From the IMG/VR virus record IMGVR_UViG_3300013108_000349, positions 1 through 52,910 of that record: a stretch of 52,910 nucleotides of DNA. One strand, written 5' to 3'. The notes under the pieces are model-generated. The model searched no databases, was not told the origin of the DNA, and saw only the letters and a list, made by a program, of their open reading frames with translations. The position numbers and the translations under genes are program-made. Positions 48,255 to 52,910 of the stretch are shown piece by piece (position 1 is the stretch's first letter; every line of letters begins with the position of its first letter). This DNA is from a virus.

Positions 48255-49118
48255 CTATGATGACAGAAGTTCCCAGAATTTTTTAGGAGAGTTATTACAT
48301 CTTTCTCTCATAAAATCTAAATTGTATCTCTTTATCATTTGAACAGCACCGATATTATCACTACAGTCTAATTTCATTCCGCACAACGCTGCTTCACCAA
48401 CAGACCTGCAAAAAGGTTCAAACTTATTTGGATGATAGTAAAGTGTTTTATAACTGTTGTACAAATTAGCCATTTGTGAATGGTCTACTTTTCCTAACCA
48501 TTCAACATTATCAAAAGAATATTTTAATGAACTCTCCCAATAGGGGTCGCCCCAACCTGCAACAGCATATTGTTTATTAGGATTAGACAAAACTTCTTTC
48601 ATAAAATTCTGAGTACCTTTCAGAAAGTGAAAAAAACCACAATACAATGTAGCATCTTTTCTTTCTTTTCCTTGATCGAAAAATTGCTCAGAAGGAATGG
48701 GAGAAGCTACTACTTCCCAGTTCTTTCCAAATATATCTCCATACATAATACGAAATTGATCGTAATGATATTCAGAAAGAAATATATTTTGTATTGTAGA
48801 ACCGAAAAGTTTTTCTCTATCTTCTTTGGATAAATAAGCATTTGAATCATGTTCAAGTCTAACATGATTTTTACAAGATAGAAGGTAGTTCCATATATCT
48901 TTGCGTCTAGTATAGATTGCTTCTAGGTTTCCACTAACGACATAGTTATATAGTTCTATACTAGAAGCAGGAAGTCCTCTAAGTTCTTGGTAATCGTAAT
49001 GAACAAAGTCTATTTCAATCCCTCTTTTTTTTCCTTCTTCTATAATAAAAGAATCAGTCCTTTGACTTCCACCAATATTGTGATGTATGCCAAAATCTGT
49101 TATCCAAAGAACTCTCAT
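48255..49118 (-). CDS. GT-B glycosyltransferase (family 4-like)
   Basis: A 287-residue protein. 'MRVLWITDFGIHHNIGGSQR' is the typical start of the acceptor domain, 'YCGFFHFLKGTQNFMKEV' begins the donor domain, and 'FEPFCRSVGEAALCGMKLDC' is the E-x7-E-like donor motif. It probably transfers sugar from a nucleotide donor. It starts the glycan block after the virion-like gene. Confidence 0.76.
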   Translation of the reverse strand: MRVLWITDFGIHHNIGGSQRTDSFIIEEGKKRGIEIDFVHYDYQELRGLPASSIELYNYVVSGNLEAIYTRRKDIWNYLLSCKNHVRLEHDSNAYLSKEDREKLFGSTIQNIFLSEYHYDQFRIMYGDIFGKNWEVVASPIPSEQFFDQGKERKDATLYCGFFHFLKGTQNFMKEVLSNPNKQYAVAGWGDPYWESSLKYSFDNVEWLGKVDHSQMANLYNSYKTLYYHPNKFEPFCRSVGEAALCGMKLDCSDNIGAVQMIKRYNLDFMRERCNNSPKKFWELLSS

Positions 49119-49119
49119 G

Positions 49120-49629
49120 CTATCCTGTTACTCCTACTACGATTAATCTCCAATTAACTCCACTTCCGTCTACATCGTCTATTCTTAAATCTTTATTGGT
49201 TGCGTCTACAGTAACGCCAGAAATAGGATCGCTATATTGATAAACAGCATATGGCTTTACCCTTACATTTCCGCTTCCTCCATTGAATAGTTCTGTAAGT
49301 GCGTTAGCACCACTAGCAGCAACCGTAATGTCATTGGCATATGCGGTAGACCTGTTCTCGATAACTATACTCTTGATTTTTGAAAACTGTATAGTGGTAT
49401 CGGCATTAAAAACAGTTTTAGTTAATGATCTAAAATCTAAATATTCTTTACCACCACTAGGTAAGGTTCCACTTGTGATAACACCATAGTTTGCTTCTAA
49501 ACTTCCCGATCCGTTTTCTAAAGTTTGAGAATAATTTAGCGTAGCTGTCTCAGTTTGAGAATTACTACCAGAATCAATCATTGTGAATGAAATATCGCTT
49601 GATATGATAGATGTTGTGGTTATTGCCAT
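49120..49629 (-). CDS. Virion-like, beta-rich structural protein
   Basis: A 169-residue protein with many Ser, Thr, Asn and Gly, few charges and no cysteine. It starts 'MAITTTSIISSDISFTMIDS' and ends 'NWRLIVVGVTG', which is the kind of sequence often seen in phage tail or capsid-associated proteins. The middle ('ITSGTLPSGGKEYLDFRSLT') is beta-rich. It has a promoter-like TATAAT in the gap upstream. Its composition is like the protein at 26332-26934. Function inferred from composition only. Confidence 0.6.
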   Translation of the reverse strand: MAITTTSIISSDISFTMIDSGSNSQTETATLNYSQTLENGSGSLEANYGVITSGTLPSGGKEYLDFRSLTKTVFNADTTIQFSKIKSIVIENRSTAYANDITVAASGANALTELFNGGSGNVRVKPYAVYQYSDPISGVTVDATNKDLRIDDVDGSGVNWRLIVVGVTG

Positions 49630-49706
49630 TTTTTATTCCTTTTATTTGAAAAGATTGTTATTAATAACCTTATATACACCAGTATTATAGTCGTCGGAAT
49701 TGTTAA

Positions 49707-50060
49707 TTAACCCCAATCCTTGATGCTATTTACGGTTTTTAATAATACATCTTCGTCACCAACACCTCTTTCCCATCTTATCAAACCCATTTCAAATCTA
49801 AAAGGTTTTGGCATTTTTGCAAATTTATTTGCCTGACTATATCTTTCAAAGAATTTTTTTCTAAAAACCTGTGCTTCTGGGGGCAACTTTTCTATATAAA
49901 CTATGGCATCGGAATAATTAAGTAAACTAAGCCATCTAGGAGAGACTCTAACACACCTTTCTGGAAGTTCCAATGCCTGTACGAAAGCCAAAGAAAGTGC
50001 GTCTAAACCTCTCTGTGGACTCCCTAGAAGAATGTGTTTTTCAGTCACCTCAATCATCAT
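49707..50060 (-). CDS. Unknown protein (117 aa)
   Basis: A 117-residue protein without a known family. 'KHILLGSPQRGLDALSLAFV' could be a nucleotide-binding or helical region, and the C-terminus ends with 'WERGVGDEDVLLKTVNSIKD'. Two adjacent Met codons could be the start. It overlaps the PD-(D/E)XK-like gene by 11 nt. No function can be assigned. Confidence 0.58.
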   Translation of the reverse strand: MMIEVTEKHILLGSPQRGLDALSLAFVQALELPERCVRVSPRWLSLLNYSDAIVYIEKLPPEAQVFRKKFFERYSQANKFAKMPKPFRFEMGLIRWERGVGDEDVLLKTVNSIKDWG

Positions 50061-50619
50061 AGATAAAAGTTAGCCTTTGCTGACGAAAATACTTTTTATA
50101 TTCGCTTTCAAATATCTGGACACACAGCTTATTTCCAAATTTAGGCTCATTGTACCAATCTTTATCGTCAAGCATTTTCTGTATTTTATCTGGCTTTATA
50201 ACACCCCACTTAGTTTTCTCTAGTACAATATTGCTAGTATCATAATTAATATTACCTGTATTGTAGAATAACAGTATGCCAGCATTAGCTTTGATATACT
50301 GCTTTAAGTTATAGACTTTAAACGTACATTTATTTTTTACAAAAGAGTTTTTAATATCTAGGTCGTATACAGAATCATTAACCTTGAATCTATAGTCAAC
50401 GCTACAACTGCTCTTTCCTTTGAATACTTTACCCTCATTGTCTACTCCTAGATCATAAGTTTCTACCTCATAACCCCTATGTACCATTTCAGCAACAAAC
50501 AAGTTTTTTAAGAATACTTCTTTCTTTGTTCTACAAGATATATCTTTAGCAAACTGTTCATCAGTTCTATTATCTTTTCTGTAGCTATAACTATCCATTA
50601 TCGTATTCTTCTTCATCAA
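50050..50619 (-). CDS. PD-(D/E)XK-like nuclease
   Basis: A 189-residue protein. 'SCSVDYRFKVNDSVYDLDIK' shows the D...DxK arrangement of the restriction-endonuclease fold (Asp in 'VDYRF', Asp and Lys in 'LDIKN'). 'AGILLFYNTG' is a following strand. The N-terminus ('RTDEQFAKDISCRTKKEVFL') is helical and charged. Nuclease role is inferred; it could process recombination intermediates or act on host DNA. It overlaps the next gene by 4 nt and lies beside a second nuclease-like gene. Confidence 0.6.
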   Translation of the reverse strand: MMKKNTIMDSYSYRKDNRTDEQFAKDISCRTKKEVFLKNLFVAEMVHRGYEVETYDLGVDNEGKVFKGKSSCSVDYRFKVNDSVYDLDIKNSFVKNKCTFKVYNLKQYIKANAGILLFYNTGNINYDTSNIVLEKTKWGVIKPDKIQKMLDDKDWYNEPKFGNKLCVQIFESEYKKYFRQQRLTFIYDD

Positions 50620-51098
50620 TTTCCACTTACCCTTGCTGCCATTTGTTCAAACAGTGTTTTCCACACTTTCTTTTTAATTGTAAAACCATCTGATGAAATA
50701 TCTCTAAATTCACCCCATGTAACGACCTGTATATCTTTATAATATTGTTCTGAAAGTTCTTTTGCCATTTCTTTAGCCACTTCAAAACATTTTTGTATCT
50801 TTCCTGTTTTATCTTCAAAGTTCCATATAGCATAATATTTTTTACAAGGCACGCATTTAGCTGCGTTTTGCAAGTCCCAACAATAGTTTTGAACCTTGGA
50901 ACCCCAAGCCTCGTAAGACTTACATTCAATAGCTATCTCTGCCGAAGGCAAATAAATATCCAAAGGTCTTTCTCTTTTGTTATGATCTAAACTTTTGTAT
51001 GTAAGTTTTTCTATTTTATAATTTAAGTTAGTTAAATAGTCTCTAACCAAATTTTCAAAATCATCACCATTATGCCAAGCATTTGAACCCTGACCCAT
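50616..51098 (-). CDS. PD-(D/E)XK restriction-endonuclease-like protein
   Basis: A 160-residue protein. 'DFENLVRDYLTNLNYKIEKL' is the helix that opens many restriction-like nucleases, 'RPLDIYLPSAEIAIECKSYE' gives the D...ECK catalytic triad. Later parts are helix-rich ('KCFEVAKEMAKELSEQYYKD'). It follows the gene at 51107-51697 with an 8-nt gap. Both adjacent nuclease-like genes may form a module. Substrate unknown. Confidence 0.66.
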   Translation of the reverse strand: MGQGSNAWHNGDDFENLVRDYLTNLNYKIEKLTYKSLDHNKRERPLDIYLPSAEIAIECKSYEAWGSKVQNYCWDLQNAAKCVPCKKYYAIWNFEDKTGKIQKCFEVAKEMAKELSEQYYKDIQVVTWGEFRDISSDGFTIKKKVWKTLFEQMAARVSGN

Positions 51099-51106
51099 AA
51101 TTTACC

Positions 51107-51697
51107 TTACCTTAAAATTCTCAAAACTGGCCCCACTATATCTTCACCAAGTTCTTCGATATATCCCATAGCTTCGTTTTCAGCCTTTATTTGTTTCTTG
51201 GTTTTGGTTAAACCCCTACGGAGTGCTATAGGATGAGATTTTCTGTCCTCTACTTCCCTGTCATAACTCGTATGGGTTTCTTGAAAAGACTTTGCTCTTA
51301 TAATTCTACTATCAACTTTTATTTCCCAGTATCCTGACTTCCAATTTTTTCTAGGATAGTATTCGTGCATCTTATTAAACTCCCCAACATACCCTGTGCT
51401 GTTGAGAAAGTCTAATCTTGTCATCCAGTCCTTGATCTTATCGGCTATTTCTCTACGTTGCTTTAACCATTTCTTTTCGCCTTTTTCTGTTTTTACATGA
51501 CATTCACGCAAGACCTTGTACCATTCAACATGGAAATCAGTTTCTCGCCTATGCCAGTCTACCCCCATTACCTGAACAAGTCCCTTGCCTCCCCATTCGT
51601 TGTAAGTATGATTGACTTCTAGTATATCGAATGTGTCGATAATCTTCGGGTTAGGATCAATTCTAAAAATAATAAGTATTAAAATTAACTTAAACAT
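51107..51697 (-). CDS. Exported or membrane-anchored protein, unknown
   Basis: A 196-residue protein with a short hydrophobic N-terminus ('MFKLILILIIFRIDP') that may be a signal or anchor. The middle has 'TFDILEVNHTYNEWGGKGLV' and 'WHRRETDFHVEWYKVLRECH', an aromatic and beta-rich region. The rest is charged and helical. No known family was recognised. It overlaps the ATP-grasp gene by 8 nt. Confidence 0.58.
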   Translation of the reverse strand: MFKLILILIIFRIDPNPKIIDTFDILEVNHTYNEWGGKGLVQVMGVDWHRRETDFHVEWYKVLRECHVKTEKGEKKWLKQRREIADKIKDWMTRLDFLNSTGYVGEFNKMHEYYPRKNWKSGYWEIKVDSRIIRAKSFQETHTSYDREVEDRKSHPIALRRGLTKTKKQIKAENEAMGYIEELGEDIVGPVLRILR

Positions 51698-52442
51698 TTG
51701 TAACCTTTTTTACTATTTTATCAAGATCGCATTTATAGAAACCGGACGAACTAAAAGAGTTCATTTCAACTACAGTTCGCTTATTATCTTTTGTAATCCC
51801 TACGTCCAATACAAATAAACGACTTTCAGATTCAATCATCGGTATTACATCATTATTTACCCAATTTAATATATCCTCTTCCAGCCTATTATCTATTTTG
51901 GCTATATCCATTTTTTCATTAGTTTTATATTGACAGGCAGTAAAACCTAAATTATCTTTTACAATTATCCTATATTCTTTTATAAGATTAATAGGATATG
52001 CTATTATCATTAACTGTTCGTCTTGCACCTTATATTTTTTCTTGTAAAAATCAATATCATCAATTCCAATAACGTGTGATCCTGCAATTTTTCCAAATAC
52101 AGATGCTTTAATAAAAAACTTATTTGCACCAAGTTTTTCCATCCAATATTCAGGCTGTTTTTTTAAATCACCCATTGTTACAGAGAACCATTTTCTTTCA
52201 AGTAACTTTTCAATTTTATTATAAAAGCTAGAAACATCAAGTTCTTTAAGATTGCAAAACATTCCACAATGACTATTATATCTAATAGCATCCCAAACTG
52301 GGCATCTTACAATATCTCCATCGGGTATGGGTTCCCAGAACCTATATTCTTCCCAAGTGTGATTATATTTGTATAAGCTGTTTTTAAAATTATCCCATTC
52401 AGGAGTTTGTTTAACAGCTTCGTGTATAATCCATTTTTTCAT
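51690..52442 (-). CDS. ATP-grasp-like protein
   Basis: A 250-residue protein. The C-terminal half shows an ATP-grasp pattern: 'KFFIKASVFGKI' (nucleotide-binding Lys), 'YPINLIKEYRIIVKDNLGFT' and 'LFVLDVGITKDNKRTVVEMN', where Asp, Glu and Asn would bind magnesium. Enzymes of this fold join a carboxylate to an amine or thiol using ATP. The N-terminal 90 residues are not recognised. Substrate unknown. It overlaps neighbouring genes by 4-8 nt. Confidence 0.68.
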   Translation of the reverse strand: MKKWIIHEAVKQTPEWDNFKNSLYKYNHTWEEYRFWEPIPDGDIVRCPVWDAIRYNSHCGMFCNLKELDVSSFYNKIEKLLERKWFSVTMGDLKKQPEYWMEKLGANKFFIKASVFGKIAGSHVIGIDDIDFYKKKYKVQDEQLMIIAYPINLIKEYRIIVKDNLGFTACQYKTNEKMDIAKIDNRLEEDILNWVNNDVIPMIESESRLFVLDVGITKDNKRTVVEMNSFSSSGFYKCDLDKIVKKVTNV

Positions 52443-52879
52443 ATGATTGACCCTTTTAGTTTTTCTAAAATATTATGCAGAGTCTCATTCTGAAACAAAT
52501 TGTTGCTTGCCGCTGCCCTAATGCCACGATCTACTTCTTGCTGGTCTTTGTTGACCTGCTCGAATGTATGAGGCACATCATCATCCTCGATTGGTTCGTC
52601 ACTATTCATCATCCCAAGTGGGATTGCTTTCGGAACGCTTTTTACTTCGTTTCCTTCAAGCACGTTGAGAATTTGAATGAGCAGTTCTGCATTTTGTTTT
52701 TCAACCGCAGAGTTTACCCCAAGACTGTGAATCTGTTTAGTGTTCCAGTCAATAACTTTTGACAACTCTTTTTCTGCCAGCCAATTTGCCCTATGTTTGC
52801 CCGTAATAAACCCTATGGTCATAGAACTAAAGACAATAGTAAATATAGTTAAAGCAAAATAGATTTCTTTCTTATTCAT
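52439..52879 (-). CDS. Membrane-anchored helical protein
   Basis: A 146-residue protein with a single membrane segment near residues 7-27 ('YFALTIFTIVFSSMTIGFIT') and a helical, acidic body. No recognised family. The stop overlaps the ATP-grasp gene by 4 nt. Its start overlaps the end of a gene that runs beyond the window. Confidence 0.6.
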   Translation of the reverse strand: MNKKEIYFALTIFTIVFSSMTIGFITGKHRANWLAEKELSKVIDWNTKQIHSLGVNSAVEKQNAELLIQILNVLEGNEVKSVPKAIPLGMMNSDEPIEDDDVPHTFEQVNKDQQEVDRGIRAAASNNLFQNETLHNILEKLKGSII

Positions 52880-52910
52880 TCAAAGATATTTCCAAGAACT
52901 TCAAGTTCAC
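52876..52910 (-). CDS. C-terminal end of an upstream gene, cut by the window edge
   Basis: The last 35 bases hold a frame ending ...ELEVLGNIFE-TGA, in which the stop overlaps the next start as ATGA, the common junction in this genome. Only ten residues are visible, so the product is unknown. Confidence 0.5.
   Translation of the reverse strand, partial: ELEVLGNIFE

Noticed and set aside
1-52910. CRISPR arrays, insertion sequences or attachment sites
   Set aside because: No regularly spaced repeats, transposase gene, integrase gene or flanking direct repeats were seen on either strand.

Overview
This AT-rich window looks like part of a large, lytic-type, tailed-phage genome. Every supported gene is on the minus strand, so transcription runs from high to low coordinates. 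Genes are packed with ATGA, GTGA or TAATG stop/start overlaps. The window carries a near-complete phage replication set: a DnaE-type polymerase in two genes, proofreading exonuclease, primase, DnaB-like helicase, RecA-like recombinase, SSB and a sigma factor. It also has nucleotide-pool enzymes (B12-type ribonucleotide reductase, dCMP deaminase, dUTPase, dNMP kinase, GMP reductase). No terminase, portal or major capsid gene was recognised, so those probably lie outside. Several proteins carry signatures typical of Planctomycetes: a two-repeat dockerin protein with the 'LSQRNMMAAD' N-terminus, a DUF1501 protein with a twin-arginine signal, a second small twin-arginine protein and a double LamG protein. 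I infer a planctomycete or related PVC-group host.

Layout in transcription order (high to low coordinates). 52.9-49.7 kb: a membrane-anchored protein, an ATP-grasp-like protein, two PD-(D/E)XK-like nucleases and unknowns. 49.6-38.2 kb: a long glycan block with a virion-like protein, glycosyltransferases, UDP-sugar dehydrogenase, UDP-GlcNAc 2-epimerase, two sulfotransferase-like proteins, methyltransferases, a HAD/nucleotidyltransferase fusion, a cytidylyltransferase, a WavE-like protein and an NTF2-like protein. 38.2-36.3 kb: SSB with a strong terminator, a phage structural-type protein and a hidden 32-residue cysteine-rich gene. 36.25-35.94 kb: a circularly permuted tmRNA gene. 35.9-32.2 kb: the planctomycete-like surface module. 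32.2-25.2 kb: a glycosyltransferase, dUTPase, GMP reductase, a ClpP-like protease, a virion-like protein and dCMP deaminase. 25.15-24.9 kb: a structured leader RNA with a terminator, in front of the B12-type RNR. 22.3-19.6 kb: a papain-like protease and a run of small membrane proteins, two of them not previously called because of size or GTG start. 19.6-5.2 kb: HNH endonuclease, zinc-ribbon proteins, recombination and replication genes and a sigma factor. 5.2-0 kb: another glycosyltransferase group.

The strongest discoveries are: (1) a permuted tmRNA encoding the tag ADESLALAA; (2) a roughly 230-nt leader RNA with a long-range pseudoknot and intrinsic terminator before the B12-dependent RNR; (3) a RecB-family nuclease cut by an in-frame TGA exactly inside its QxxxY motif; (4) a polymerase III alpha subunit split just after its third catalytic Asp, with the proofreading exonuclease between the halves; and (5) the planctomycete-type surface genes in a phage. 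The nucleotide enzymes, replication proteins and SSB probably work together to make phage DNA. The two sugar blocks probably build or modify a glycan on the virion or host surface. All functions are read from sequence motifs by eye; no database search was run.
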